From Streptomyces sp. APSN-46.1 (lineage in GTDB: Bacteria > Actinomycetota > Actinomycetes > Streptomycetales > Streptomycetaceae): 64,000 nt of DNA. A program made the position numbers and the translations under genes. Position 1 is the first letter of the stretch. Every line of letters begins with the position of its first letter. The stretch lies in NCBI RefSeq assembly GCF_022815725.1, contig NZ_JALGRF010000002.1:310001-374000 (forward strand), read 5' to 3'. Shown piece by piece: positions 52,769 through 61,751 of this stretch. The notes beneath the pieces were generated by a model. That model searched no databases, was not told where the DNA came from, and saw nothing but the letters and a program-made list of their open reading frames with translations.

Positions 52769-52963
52769 GTGGCCATTTCGCTGTCAGTGGTGGTTCTGTT
52801 GGCGGTCATCCTGGTGGTGCTGATCCGCGGCAACCACCTCAAGGCCGGCCCCGCGATCGTCGCGGTCCTCTTCGGCTTCTTCCTCGCGTCCAGCTCCATC
52901 GCCCCGGACGTCAACCGCTTCCTGAACTCCCTCGCGGACACCATCGCGGGCATCAAGCTCTAG
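52769..52963 (+). CDS. Small two-TM membrane protein
   Basis: A 64-aa protein with two hydrophobic segments (about 4-20 and 28-45) and no charged loop of note: MAISLSVVVLLAVILVVLIR. It begins at GTG 52769 and ends 22 bp before a terminator. Unrecognised; short, and conserved-looking in composition. It lies just upstream of the tRNA-Gly gene on the other strand. Confidence 0.65.
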   Translation: MAISLSVVVLLAVILVVLIRGNHLKAGPAIVAVLFGFFLASSSIAPDVNRFLNSLADTIAGIKL

Positions 52964-52984
52964 CGACGAGACCCGGGAACGACG

Positions 52985-53023
52985 AAGGGCCAGGCGGAGG
53001 AAACATCCTCTGACCTGGCCCTT
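52985..53023. terminator. Bidirectional terminator between small gene and tRNA-Gly
   Basis: AAGGGCCAGG / CCTGGCCCTT stem of 10 bp with a 19-nt loop. Confidence 0.7.
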
Positions 53024-53033
53024 TGACGTTCAG

Positions 53034-53104
53034 AGCGGGTGACGGGAATCGAACCCGCGTAGCTAGTTTGGAAGACTAGTGCTCTACCATTGAGCTACAC
53101 CCGC
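53034..53104 (-). tRNA. tRNA-Gly (anticodon TCC)
   Basis: A 71-nt minus-strand tRNA: acceptor stem GCGGGTG / CACCCGC, T-loop GGTTCGATTCC, anticodon loop CTTCCAA with anticodon TCC. The 3' CCA is not encoded. Confidence 0.95.
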
Positions 53105-53245
53105 AACAGGCGCGCCGCAGGTCGAGGACCGCGGCACGCACAGCATCCTAGCGGGTCGCACAGGTGGAGTGCACACCACATTGAACTGCGCGCGACCACG
53201 TCATGTCGGAGGGCGTTCGGGCATGTACCCTACGTGTCGCACCGA

Positions 53246-53322
53246 CGGGGTGTGGCGCAGCTTGGTAGCGCGTCCGCTTTGGGAGCGGAAGGTCGTCGGT
53301 TCGAATCCGGCCACCCCGACCA
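53246..53322 (+). tRNA. tRNA-Pro (anticodon TGG)
   Basis: A 77-nt tRNA with acceptor stem CGGGGTG / CACCCCG, anticodon loop TTTGGGA with anticodon TGG, T-loop GGTTCGAATCC, and an encoded ACCA 3' end. Confidence 0.95.
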
Positions 53323-53499
53323 TCATCACTGTCATCACGACTGTCGTCACGAAGATCGCGTTGTGGGCTGATTGCCGCTTGCGGTTACTATGCAAGCTGC
53401 GTGCCCGTGTGTCTGATGTACCGGGCCGAAGTCCGCTGAACCGCTGAATCGCAGCGTGACGGCAGATCCCCCAACAGTCAGCCACAAGGAGACCGAACC

Positions 53500-54906
53500 G
53501 TGAAGAGCGCCGTGGAGACCCTGAACCCGACTCGGGTTCGGCTCACTGTTGAGGTGCCCTTCGAGGAGCTCAAGGACAGCCTCGACGCGGCGTACAAGAA
53601 GATCAACCAGCAGGTCACGGTGAAGGGCTTCCGTAAGGGCAAGATCCCTGCCCGGGTCATCGACCAGCGCTTCGGCCGCGGTGCGGTGCTGGAGGAGGCC
53701 GTCAACGACGCTCTCCCGAAGTTCTACACCGAGGCGGTCAACGAGGCCGACCTGAACCCGCTGGGCCAGCCCGACGTGGACATCACGGAGCTGAAGGACG
53801 GCGAGCTGCTGGCCTTCACCGCCGAGGTTGACGTCCGCCCCGAGATCGAGATCCCGGACTACTCCGGCATCGAGGTCGAGGTCGACGCCATCGAGGTCTC
53901 CGACGAGGACATCGAGAAGTCGGTCGAGCAGCTGCGCGCCCGCTTCGCGTCCACCAAGGACGTCGAGCGCGCGGCGCAGGACGGCGACGTCGTCACCATC
54001 GACCTCGAAGCCAAGGTGGACGGCGAGGTGCTGCCGGACGGCGTCGCCTCCGACGTCTCGTACACCATCGGCTCGGGCGAGCTCCTCGAAGGCATCGACG
54101 ACGCCGTCAAGGGCCTGGAGGCCGGTGGCGAGGCCACCTTCACCTCCCAGCTGAAGGGCGGCTCCGCCGAGGGCAAGGACGCCGAGGTCACCGTCAAGGT
54201 CACCAAGGTCTCCGCCCGCGAGCTGCCGGAGCTGGACGACGAGTTCGCGCAGATGGCGAGCGAGTTCGACACCCTTGAGGAGCTCAAGGCGGACAGCCGC
54301 AAGCGCCTCGAGAACATGAAGCAGTACGACCAGGCCACGCAGGCCCAGGAGCGCGTCCTGGAGAAGCTGCTGGAGCTCGTCGAGGTCCCGATCCCCGAGA
54401 AGCTGCTCGCGGACGAGGTCCAGACCCGCAAGCACAACCTGGAGCACCACCAGCTCGGCCAGATGGGTCTGACCATCGAGAAGTACCTGGAGTTCCAGGG
54501 CAAGACGGTCGAGGAGTTCGACGCCGAGACCTCCGAGCAGGCGATCAAGGGCATCAAGACCCAGTTCGTCCTCGACGCGCTGGTCAACAAGGAGAAGCTG
54601 GGCGTCAACCAGGAGGAGCTCACCGAGCACCTCATGCGCCGTGCCCAGTCCTCCGGCATGTCCCCCGACCAGTTCGCCCAGGCGGTCGTCGAGGGTGGCC
54701 AGGTCCCGATGCTGGTCGGCGAGGTCGCCCGCGGCAAGGCCCTCGCGGTCGTCGTCGAGGCCGCCAAGGTCACCGACACCAACGGTGAGGTCGTCGACCT
54801 CTCCGACGACGAGGACGAGGTCGAGACGGCCGTCGAGGTCGTCGACGCCGCCGTTGACGGCGACGTCGAGGGCGACGCCGAGGGCGCGGCCGACGAGGCC
54901 AAGTAA
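53500..54906 (+). CDS. tig: Trigger factor
   Basis: A 468-aa ribosome-associated chaperone and prolyl isomerase. The ribosome-binding signature [12 protein letters not shown] is in the N-terminal domain, an FKBP-type PPIase core (about 155-245) follows, and a SurA-like helical domain and an acidic Asp/Glu-rich tail end the protein. GTG 53500 has AAGGAG upstream. It is followed by a strong terminator and precedes the clp genes. Confidence 0.96.
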   Translation: MKSAVETLNPTRVRLTVEVPFEELKDSLDAAYKKINQQVTVKGFRKGKIPARVIDQRFGRGAVLEEAVNDALPKFYTEAVNEADLNPLGQPDVDITELKDGELLAFTAEVDVRPEIEIPDYSGIEVEVDAIEVSDEDIEKSVEQLRARFASTKDVERAAQDGDVVTIDLEAKVDGEVLPDGVASDVSYTIGSGELLEGIDDAVKGLEAGGEATFTSQLKGGSAEGKDAEVTVKVTKVSARELPELDDEFAQMASEFDTLEELKADSRKRLENMKQYDQATQAQERVLEKLLELVEVPIPEKLLADEVQTRKHNLEHHQLGQMGLTIEKYLEFQGKTVEEFDAETSEQAIKGIKTQFVLDALVNKEKLGVNQEELTEHLMRRAQSSGMSPDQFAQAVVEGGQVPMLVGEVARGKALAVVVEAAKVTDTNGEVVDLSDDEDEVETAVEVVDAAVDGDVEGDAEGAADEAK

Positions 54907-54937
54907 CACCCGGGGCGAAGCCCACTGAGCAGTGCCC

Positions 54938-54973
54938 CGAAGGGCCCGGACGCAGCCGCGTCCGGGCCCTTCG
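54938..54973. terminator. Hairpin terminator downstream of tig
   Basis: Perfect 16-bp stem CGAAGGGCCCGGACGC / GCGTCCGGGCCCTTCG with loop AGCC. The rest of the 308-bp gap to clpP1 holds its control region. Confidence 0.9.
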
Positions 54974-55032
54974 GCATGCCCGCGCCGCGCCGTCTCCGCC
55001 CTTCTCCGCCTCTTTCGCAGGGGTCCCGTACC

Positions 55033-55049
55033 TTGCGCTCCGAGCGAAC
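55033..55049. promoter_or_regulatory. ClgR-like activator site upstream of clpP1
   Basis: On the minus strand the site reads GTTCGC-TCGGA-GCGCAA, matching the ClgR box GTTCGCY-N5-GCG described for the Streptomyces clpP1 promoter. It is about 170 bp upstream of the start. Confidence 0.6.
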
Positions 55050-55214
55050 AGTTCGGGAAGCGGGATGGCGTTGTCCGACCTGCGCGTTAGGGTCCATGAA
55101 TACGAGGGCACGGGATTACCCGACGCCGGCGGACGTCGTCCGCACCGGCCGGTCCGCGCCCCAGAACGAGACGCTGAGACGGCACATGGCCGTCGGAGAC
55201 GAGCAGGTGGATAC

Positions 55215-55832
55215 GTGACGAATCTGATGCCTTACGCCGCGGGTGAGCCGTCCATCGGTGGCGGCCTCGGTGACCATGTCTACAACCGGCTGCTCAGCGA
55301 GCGGATCATCTTCCTCGGGCAGCAGGTCGACGACGAGATCGCGAACAAGATCACGGCGCAGCTCCTTCTCCTGGCCGCCGAGCCGGACAAGGACATCTAC
55401 CTGTACATCAACAGCCCCGGTGGCTCCGTGACGGCGGGCATGGCCGTCTACGACACCATGCAGTACATCAAGAACGACGTCGTCACCATCGGCATGGGCA
55501 TGGCGGCCTCCATGGGCCAGTTCCTGCTCACCGGCGGTACCGCGGGCAAGCGCTTCGCGCTCCCGAACACCGACATCCTGATGCACCAGGGCTCCGCCGG
55601 CATCGGCGGCACCGCCACGGACATCAAGATCCAGGCCCAGTACCTGCTGCGCACCAAGCAGCGCATGGCTGAGATCACCGCCCACCACTCGGGCCAGACC
55701 GTTGAGGCGATCATCCGCGACGGCGACCGCGACCGCTGGTTCACGGCGGAGGAGGCCAAGGACTACGGCCTCATCGACGAGATCATCTCGGCCGCGTCCC
55801 TGGTCCCGGGCGGCGGCGGCACCGGGGCCTGA
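55215..55832 (+). CDS. clpP1: ATP-dependent Clp protease proteolytic subunit 1
   Basis: A 205-aa serine peptidase. The catalytic Ser lies in [11 protein letters not shown], His in ILMHQGSAG and Asp in the DRDRWF region, all as expected. The start is GTG 55215 ([12 protein letters not shown]); ATG 55227 is an alternative. It is followed 68 bp downstream by clpP2; in Streptomyces the two form mixed tetradecamers under ClgR control. Confidence 0.95.
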   Translation: MTNLMPYAAGEPSIGGGLGDHVYNRLLSERIIFLGQQVDDEIANKITAQLLLLAAEPDKDIYLYINSPGGSVTAGMAVYDTMQYIKNDVVTIGMGMAASMGQFLLTGGTAGKRFALPNTDILMHQGSAGIGGTATDIKIQAQYLLRTKQRMAEITAHHSGQTVEAIIRDGDRDRWFTAEEAKDYGLIDEIISAASLVPGGGGTGA

Positions 55833-55900
55833 TCCCGGCGCGCGACCTCTCGTACGCCAGCCCGCAACGGGCAAGCCTCAGCCCGCAGAACGCCACCAGG

Positions 55901-56575
55901 ATGGTGAACACCCAGATGCAGAACAACTTCTCCGCCAGCGCCAACGGCCTCTACACCGGCCCGCAGGTGGACAACCGCTATGTCATCCCGCGCTTCGTCG
56001 AGCGCACCTCGCAGGGCGTGCGCGAGTACGACCCGTACGCGAAGCTCTTCGAGGAGCGCGTGATCTTCCTCGGCGTGCAGATCGACGACGCCTCCGCCAA
56101 CGACGTCATGGCGCAGCTGCTGTGCCTGGAGTCGATGGACCCGGACCGCGACATCTCGATCTACATCAACAGCCCCGGCGGCTCCTTCACCGCGCTGACG
56201 GCGATCTACGACACGATGCAGTTCGTGAAGCCGGACATCCAGACGGTCTGCATGGGCCAGGCGGCCTCCGCCGCCGCGGTCCTGCTCGCCGCCGGCACCC
56301 CCGGCAAGCGCATGGCCCTGCCGAACGCCCGCGTGCTGATCCACCAGCCCTCCGGCGGCACCGGCCGTGAGCAGCTCTCCGACCTGGAGATCGCGGCCAA
56401 CGAGATCCTCCGGATGCGCGACCAGCTGGAGACCATGCTGGCCAAGCACTCCACGACGCCGATCGAGAAGATCCGCGACGACATCGAGCGCGACAAGATC
56501 CTCACGGCCGAGGACGCGCTCGCCTACGGCCTGATCGACCAGATCATCTCCACCCGCAAGAGCACCGCGGTCTGA
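55901..56575 (+). CDS. clpP2: ATP-dependent Clp protease proteolytic subunit 2
   Basis: A 224-aa ClpP paralogue. Catalytic Ser in [14 protein letters not shown], His in VLIHQPSGG and Asp in [12 protein letters not shown] are present. It has an extended N-terminal segment ([23 protein letters not shown]). The start is taken at ATG 55901; GTG 55904 and ATG 55916 are possible. A hairpin lies between this gene and clpX. Confidence 0.95.
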   Translation: MVNTQMQNNFSASANGLYTGPQVDNRYVIPRFVERTSQGVREYDPYAKLFEERVIFLGVQIDDASANDVMAQLLCLESMDPDRDISIYINSPGGSFTALTAIYDTMQFVKPDIQTVCMGQAASAAAVLLAAGTPGKRMALPNARVLIHQPSGGTGREQLSDLEIAANEILRMRDQLETMLAKHSTTPIEKIRDDIERDKILTAEDALAYGLIDQIISTRKSTAV

Positions 56576-56633
56576 TCCTTGCCCAGAGTTGGCGTGGGCA
56601 CGTCGTCACATTCGGCGATGTGAACCACGTCAA

Positions 56634-56655
56634 GGGGGCCCCGAACGGGGCCCCC
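56634..56655. terminator. Hairpin between clpP2 and clpX
   Basis: Perfect 9-bp GGGGGCCCC / GGGGCCCCC stem with loop GAAC. It could reduce read-through into clpX, which would then need its own promoter. Confidence 0.6.
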
Positions 56656-56728
56656 GGCAAGGTACCGTCGGATATGAGGCACCAGGAGCGCTGAACCAAG
56701 CGTCTCCCAGGCGAAGGGGAAGCACCTC

Positions 56729-58015
56729 GTGGCACGCATCGGTGACGGCGGCGACCTGCTCAAGTGCTCGTTCTGCGGAAAGAGCCAGAAGCAGGTGAAG
56801 AAGCTCATCGCAGGACCCGGTGTGTACATCTGCGACGAGTGCATCGACCTCTGCAACGAGATCATCGAGGAGGAGCTCGCGGAGACCTCCGAGGTCCGGT
56901 GGGAGGAACTCCCCAAGCCTCGCGAGATCTACGAGTTCCTGGAGAGCTACGTCGTCGGCCAGGAGCCGGCGAAGAAGGCCCTCTCGGTCGCGGTGTACAA
57001 CCACTACAAGCGGGTCCAGGCCGGCGAGAACGGCGGCGCGCAGGGCCGGGACGACGCGATCGAGCTCGCGAAGTCCAACATCCTGCTGCTGGGCCCCACG
57101 GGCTCGGGCAAGACGCTCCTCGCGCAGACGCTGGCCCGCATGCTCAACGTCCCGTTCGCCATCGCCGACGCGACGGCGCTGACGGAGGCCGGGTACGTCG
57201 GCGAGGACGTCGAGAACATCCTGCTCAAGCTGATCCAGGCGGCCGACTACGACGTCAAGAAGGCCGAGACCGGGATCATCTACATCGACGAGATCGACAA
57301 GGTCGCCCGCAAGAGCGAGAACCCGTCGATCACCCGCGATGTGAGCGGTGAGGGCGTGCAGCAGGCCCTCCTGAAGATCCTGGAAGGCACGACGGCTTCC
57401 GTCCCGCCGCAGGGCGGCCGCAAGCACCCGCACCAGGAGTTCATCCAGATCGACACGACGAACGTGCTCTTCATCGTGGGCGGCGCCTTCGCCGGCCTGG
57501 AGAAGATCATCGAGTCGCGTGCGGGCGCCAAGGGCATCGGCTTCGCGGCGACGATCCGCTCGAAGCGCGAGATCGAGGCGAGCAACCAGTTCCAGGAGGT
57601 CATGCCGGAGGACCTGGTGAAGTTCGGGATGATCCCCGAGTTCATCGGCCGTCTCCCGGTCATCACGAGCGTCCACAACCTGGACCGCGAGGCCCTGCTC
57701 CAGATCCTCATCGAGCCGCGCAACGCCCTGGTGAAGCAGTACCAGCGGTTGTTCGAACTCGACGGTGTCGAGCTGGACTTCGAGCGCGAGGCCCTCGAAG
57801 CCATCGCCGACCAGGCGATCCTCCGCCAGACGGGCGCGCGCGGCCTGCGCGCCATCATGGAGGAGGTCCTGATGTCGGTGATGTACGAGGTCCCGTCCCG
57901 CAAGGACGTGGCCCGCGTGGTCATCACCTCGGACGTGGTCCGCTCCAACGTCAACCCGACCCTGGTCCCCCGCATCGTCCCGAAGGACCAGGGCCCGCAG
58001 GAAAAGTCCGCGTAG
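56729..58015 (+). CDS. clpX: ATP-dependent Clp protease ATPase subunit ClpX
   Basis: A 428-aa AAA+ unfoldase. An N-terminal zinc-binding domain (C13-x2-C16 and C35-x2-C38) precedes Walker A GPTGSGKT, the pore loop GYVG, Walker B IIYIDEID, and sensor/arginine-finger segments including [13 protein letters not shown] 56729. It supplies substrates to ClpP. A strong terminator follows. Confidence 0.97.
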   Translation: MARIGDGGDLLKCSFCGKSQKQVKKLIAGPGVYICDECIDLCNEIIEEELAETSEVRWEELPKPREIYEFLESYVVGQEPAKKALSVAVYNHYKRVQAGENGGAQGRDDAIELAKSNILLLGPTGSGKTLLAQTLARMLNVPFAIADATALTEAGYVGEDVENILLKLIQAADYDVKKAETGIIYIDEIDKVARKSENPSITRDVSGEGVQQALLKILEGTTASVPPQGGRKHPHQEFIQIDTTNVLFIVGGAFAGLEKIIESRAGAKGIGFAATIRSKREIEASNQFQEVMPEDLVKFGMIPEFIGRLPVITSVHNLDREALLQILIEPRNALVKQYQRLFELDGVELDFEREALEAIADQAILRQTGARGLRAIMEEVLMSVMYEVPSRKDVARVVITSDVVRSNVNPTLVPRIVPKDQGPQEKSA

Positions 58016-58037
58016 CCGCTGGCCGCGGAGAGAACAC

Positions 58038-58074
58038 GCAGAAGGGGCGCCCCCGACCGGGGGCGCCCCTTCTG
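58038..58074. terminator. Bidirectional terminator downstream of clpX
   Basis: Stem GCAGAAGGGGCGCCCC / GGGGCGCCCCTTCTGC with a short CGACCG loop. It separates clpX from the convergent Pro/Gln-rich membrane protein gene. Confidence 0.9.
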
Positions 58075-58091
58075 CATGTTCGCCGCGGTTG

Positions 58092-59042
58092 TTACTTCTT
58101 GACGCGGGCGGTGTTGTAGAGCTTCGCGGTGATCTCCGCGGTCTGCTCCAGCGTGTAGCCCGGCCTGCCGGCGAGCAGGGAGGCCACGTCCGTCGCCGTC
58201 ACCATGCTCAGGGTGCTGTAGTCACCCCAGATGCAGACCGGAACGGTCATCTCCTTGGGGCCCTTGTAGGACGGGTCCGTCTTCTTCGAGGTCATCTTGA
58301 CCTCCTGGCACTTCATGACGGCGCCCTTGAAGCCGGCCGGGCTCATCTCCTTGGGGCTGCCGACGAGCTCGGCCGTGAACTCCTTGCTGTCCTTGCTGGC
58401 GTTCACCTTGGCCATCGCGAAGTTCGCGTCCACCGACTTCTCCGGATCGGCGAGCTCACCGTAGACGCCCTTGAAGTTGACGCCCTTGGCCGACAGAGGG
58501 TTCTTCGGGTCCCCGGACCGGTAATCCATGCCGACCTGGACGGGGTTCTTCACGCCCGCCGCTTCGGCCTCCTTCCGGTCCTTGTCGCTGAAATCAGGCT
58601 CCTTGTACTCCGGGTTCTTCTTGAAGTCGTCCACCGACTCCGGCGCGACCAGCTTGTAGCCCTTGGTGTCCGCGGACACGGAGCCGCCCGCGCCGCCGCC
58701 GCCCAGGAAGTACCAGCCGCCGCCCGCGATCACCGCGACCGCGACGACCACGGCGATGACGACTCCGGCCTTCGACTTCTTCGGCTGCTGCGGCACGCCG
58801 CCGTACGGGGGCTGCTGGTAGCCGTAGGCAGGCTGCGGAGGCTGCTGGGGGTAACCCTGCGGCGGCTGCTGCGGGTAGCCCTGCGGCGGGACGCCCTGCG
58901 GGGGCTGCTGCGGGTAGCCGTATCCGGGCTGGGGGGCCTGAGGGGGCTGCCCGTACGGTCCCGGCTGGCCGCCGTACGGTCCCGGCTGCTGCGGCTGCTG
59001 CGGCTGCTGGCCGCCGTACGGCCCCGGCTGGTTGTAGCTCAT
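58092..59042 (-). CDS. Pro/Gln/Tyr-rich single-TM surface protein
   Basis: A 316-aa protein. The first ~90 residues are PQQPxGYPQQPP-type repeats (cytoplasmic, disordered), followed by one transmembrane helix (KSKAGVVIAVVVAVAVIAGGGWYFL) and an extracytoplasmic domain (about 130-316) with a pair of Cys in MKCQEV and PVCIWGD. Architecture resembles many streptomycete membrane proteins of unknown role. ATG 59042. The next gene on the plus strand is the interrupted tnpB. Confidence 0.8.
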   Translation of the reverse strand: MSYNQPGPYGGQQPQQPQQPGPYGGQPGPYGQPPQAPQPGYGYPQQPPQGVPPQGYPQQPPQGYPQQPPQPAYGYQQPPYGGVPQQPKKSKAGVVIAVVVAVAVIAGGGWYFLGGGGAGGSVSADTKGYKLVAPESVDDFKKNPEYKEPDFSDKDRKEAEAAGVKNPVQVGMDYRSGDPKNPLSAKGVNFKGVYGELADPEKSVDANFAMAKVNASKDSKEFTAELVGSPKEMSPAGFKGAVMKCQEVKMTSKKTDPSYKGPKEMTVPVCIWGDYSTLSMVTATDVASLLAGRPGYTLEQTAEITAKLYNTARVKK

Positions 59043-59205
59043 GCCCGCGTCCCCCTGTGAGGTTTGCTTATCTGTTCCTCACATCCTGACGGAAGCCCGA
59101 GGCGGCCGGGACCGCAGGGTGTGGTTCAGTGCGGGACTGTTACCGCTCTTGTGACAATAAGTTGCATGAGCGGAGCTCTTGCCGCCACTTCCGGTCGCAG
59201 GGCAG

Positions 59206-59262
59206 ATGAGACCGCGCCCCATGTCTACGGTGCTGGGTGTGCAGCTTCGCTACAACTACCGG
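59206..59262 (+). CDS. tnpB: tnpB exon 1 (5' part of interrupted TnpB gene)
   Basis: The 5' end of a second TnpB gene: MRPRPMSTVLGVQLRYNYR, with start ATG 59206 or ATG 59221. It stops being TnpB-like at 59262, where a group II intron begins (GTGCG). Joined to 61752 the reading continues RYNYR|VYPNAAQRSALAQAFGCARVVWNDGLRARRD, the usual TnpB N-terminus. Without splicing only a short peptide results. Confidence 0.75.
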
Positions 59263-59902
59263 GTGCGACACGAGGTCGCACCGCCCAAGTGGGGGTGCCC
59301 GCCTCGCGGTCACCCTCCGGGCCAGTGCTCAAGGCCCGACCCCATGTCCACATGCGTCGCTGGCAACGGCGGGGTGTGAAGCTGGGCACTCAAGGCCCAA
59401 GGGCGTCAAGGTGTCTGGCGCCACAGGCCGAGGGGTAGTTCGGACGGGTGAGCGAGAGCGAACCCTCATGTAAAGCCTCGTGAATGTAAGCCGCCCGATA
59501 CCAAGCGACAGCGGCGGTCGATGGCCTGGATGCAGAGAAGCATCAGGTGGACCTACGGATTCGGAGCCGAAGGTTGCGAGCACCACTGGCCACGGGGCAG
59601 AGAGGGCACCCTCCCCGAACGCATCTTGACGGTGCGGAACGTGGAAACCCAGTTGAGGTCCAGGAACCTGGTAGGCCGACCGTAAGGGAAGCGGAACCCC
59701 TCAGCTGGACAGGAAGACCCAAGAAGCAAAAGCCGGTACCCGAAAGGGAAGGGGAAAACGGGGCGCGTCCCGTATAACCCGCCGGATACGGGGATCGTCC
59801 CCGGCTCGAAAGGGAGCAGACGTGGGTCTGGTGAACCTTGAAGTGAAAGTGCAAGGAAACCCGAACCGAGGGACAAGTTTGACGCCAGGGAGGCGATGAA
59901 CC

Positions 59903-61672
59903 ATGACAGGCACGTCGCGTGCCCTGGTGAACGGACCCGAGGACGCTTCCGGACTCTGGCGCCAGGTTGACTGGAGTCAGTGCGAAGAAGAGGTACGGCG
60001 ACTGAGGCAAAGGATCTTCAGGGCGGTGGAAGAGGAGGACTGGCCGAAGGTCAGGAACCTCCAGAAGCTCATGCTGCGAAGCCATTCCAACACTCTCACG
60101 AGTGTCCGGCGGGTGACTCAGCTAAGCACGGGCCGTAAGACCGCTGGTGTGGACAGGAAGAAGGCGCTCACGCCAAAGACGAGGTGGAACCTCGCGGCAG
60201 AGGTCCACCGAGTCGAACCCTGGAAAGCCAGTCCGGTCAGGCGGGTACACATCCCAAAGAGCAACGGGAAGCAGCGCCCACTCGGAATTCCGACCATTCG
60301 AGACCGAGCCATTCAGGCCAGGGTCAAGAACGCGATGGAACCCGAATGGGAAGCCCGGTTCGAGTCTCGGTCGTATGGTTTTCGACCGGGACGAGGATGT
60401 CACGACGCAGTAGAAGCCATTTTCGGTGCGACAGCGAGGAAGTCTGCCAAGCGCCTCTGGGTTCTGGATGCGGATCTGGCAGCGGCGTTCGACCGAATCG
60501 ACCACGACAAGCTGATGGCAGCCGTAGGACAGTTCCCCGGCAGGGGGCTGATCCGTGGTTGGTTGAAGGCCGGCGTGGTCGAGGAAGGTCGGTTCACCCC
60601 GACTGAAGACGGGACCCCGCAAGGGGGCGTGATCAGCCCGCTGCTGATGAACGTGGCGCTCCACGGGATGGAAGAGGCAGCCGGATGCCGGTACTGGGGA
60701 GCTGAGGCGAAATCGTACGAGCCGAAGGCTGCCCCAGGCACACCGATCCTGATCCGCTACGCCGACGACTTCGTGGCGATGTGCCACAGCAAGAAAGAGG
60801 CAGAGCAGGTCAAGGAAAAGCTGACCAACTGGTTGAAGCCAAGGGGGCTCCGCTTCAATGAGGAGAAGACCCGGATCGTCCACATGAGTGAAGGGTTCGA
60901 TTTTCTCGGCTTCAATATCCGCCGCTATGGTGACGGGAAGTTGTTGGTCAAACCGAGCAAGGATGCCGTCAAGAGAATCCGGAAGAGGCTCAGCGCAGAG
61001 GTGAAGGGCCTGTACGGATCCAACGCCGCCGGAATGCTGCGTGCGCTGACACCGATCATTCGGGGTTGGTCGGCCTACTATCGGAAGGCGGTCTCGTCGC
61101 AAACTTTCGCGAGTCTCGACCACTATGTGTGGAAACTGACATGGGAATGGGCGCGACGAGGTCATCCAAGGAAGACGAGGACCTGGGTAGCCAACAGGTA
61201 CTTCGGTCGATTCGATAAATCCAGGAATGATAAATGGGTGTTCGGGGACCGCGTGAGCGGTGCCTATCTCCCGAAGTTCAGCTGGACTAAGATCGTCCGC
61301 CATGCGCAAGTCAAGGGCTCGGCGTCTCCGGACAATCCAGCCCTGAGCGAGTATTGGCGCAACCGACGACGCAAGAAGGCCCCTCCGCCTATGGACAAGC
61401 TGAGCTTGTACCTGGCGTACAAGCAGAAGGGGCTCTGCCCACTCTGCAAACAGGCCCTCATTGTCGGAGCCGAGTACGAACCGGACAGCCCACGCGAGTG
61501 GGTGAACTGGTTCGCGGCGTCGATGAAGATGCTTCATAAGCATCACTTCGTTTACCGACGCGACGGCGGTTCGGACGAGAAGACCAACTTCCGTCTCTTG
61601 CACGCCGAATGCCATCGACAGCACCATGCGAAAGACGGCAGACGGCCCGTTGAAACATCGCCCGCAGGGTGA
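59903..61672 (+). CDS. ltrA: Group II intron reverse transcriptase/maturase with HNH endonuclease
   Basis: A 589-aa LtrA-like protein. RT blocks include RPLGIPTIRDR (125-135), FRPGRGCHDAV (160-170), TPQGGVISPLL (238-248) and the catalytic YADD (286-289). The maturase (GIIM) region follows (IIRGWSAYYRKAV, 385-397). The C-terminal HNH domain has C512-x2-C515, LHKHHFV (544-550) and C570-H571-x2-H574. All three activities appear intact. GGGAGGCGATGAACC precedes the ATG. Codon use is visibly less G+C-rich than the core genes around it. Confidence 0.92.
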   Translation: MTGTSRALVNGPEDASGLWRQVDWSQCEEEVRRLRQRIFRAVEEEDWPKVRNLQKLMLRSHSNTLTSVRRVTQLSTGRKTAGVDRKKALTPKTRWNLAAEVHRVEPWKASPVRRVHIPKSNGKQRPLGIPTIRDRAIQARVKNAMEPEWEARFESRSYGFRPGRGCHDAVEAIFGATARKSAKRLWVLDADLAAAFDRIDHDKLMAAVGQFPGRGLIRGWLKAGVVEEGRFTPTEDGTPQGGVISPLLMNVALHGMEEAAGCRYWGAEAKSYEPKAAPGTPILIRYADDFVAMCHSKKEAEQVKEKLTNWLKPRGLRFNEEKTRIVHMSEGFDFLGFNIRRYGDGKLLVKPSKDAVKRIRKRLSAEVKGLYGSNAAGMLRALTPIIRGWSAYYRKAVSSQTFASLDHYVWKLTWEWARRGHPRKTRTWVANRYFGRFDKSRNDKWVFGDRVSGAYLPKFSWTKIVRHAQVKGSASPDNPALSEYWRNRRRKKAPPPMDKLSLYLAYKQKGLCPLCKQALIVGAEYEPDSPREWVNWFAASMKMLHKHHFVYRRDGGSDEKTNFRLLHAECHRQHHAKDGRRPVETSPAG

Positions 61673-61676
61673 GCTT

Positions 61677-61710
61677 GAGCCGTGTGCATTGAAAGGTGCA
61701 AGCACGGTTC
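61677..61710 (+). ncRNA. Group II intron domain V
   Basis: 34-nt hairpin beginning GAGCCGTGTGC and ending GCACGGTTC, with a GAAA-containing loop and 2-nt bulge, as in catalytic domain V of bacterial group II introns. Confidence 0.85.
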
Positions 61711-61751
61711 TGAGGGGGCCGGGACGCAGTAATGCGTCCCGGCTACCCGAC

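Larger units (their letters stand above)
59263..61751 (+). mobile_element. Group II intron inserted in tnpB
   Basis: A 2489-nt intron. The 5' end is GTGCGACAC, matching the GUGYG consensus, with a GTGCGAC...GTCGCAC hairpin. Catalytic domain V is at about 61677-61710 (GAGCCGTGTGC...GCACGGTTC with a GAAA-type loop). Domain VI follows (GCCGGGACGC...GCGTCCCGGC with an unpaired A), and the 3' end is CTACCCGAC (AY consensus). An open frame for the intron protein lies in domain IV. Boundaries are supported by exact in-frame joining of the two tnpB exons. Candidate EBS1 CCGGTA (59733-59738) is complementary to IBS1 TACCGG (59257-59262) immediately before the intron. Confidence 0.85.

Noticed and set aside
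53034..53322. Integrated element at the tRNA-Gly/tRNA-Pro pair
   Set aside because: No integrase, no duplicated tRNA 3' end and no foreign genes nearby; both sides are core genes.
59903..61672. Retron or diversity-generating reverse transcriptase
   Set aside because: The maturase region, HNH domain, flanking domain V/VI and GTGCG...AC ends identify a group II intron protein; no msr/msd or template/variable repeats are present.
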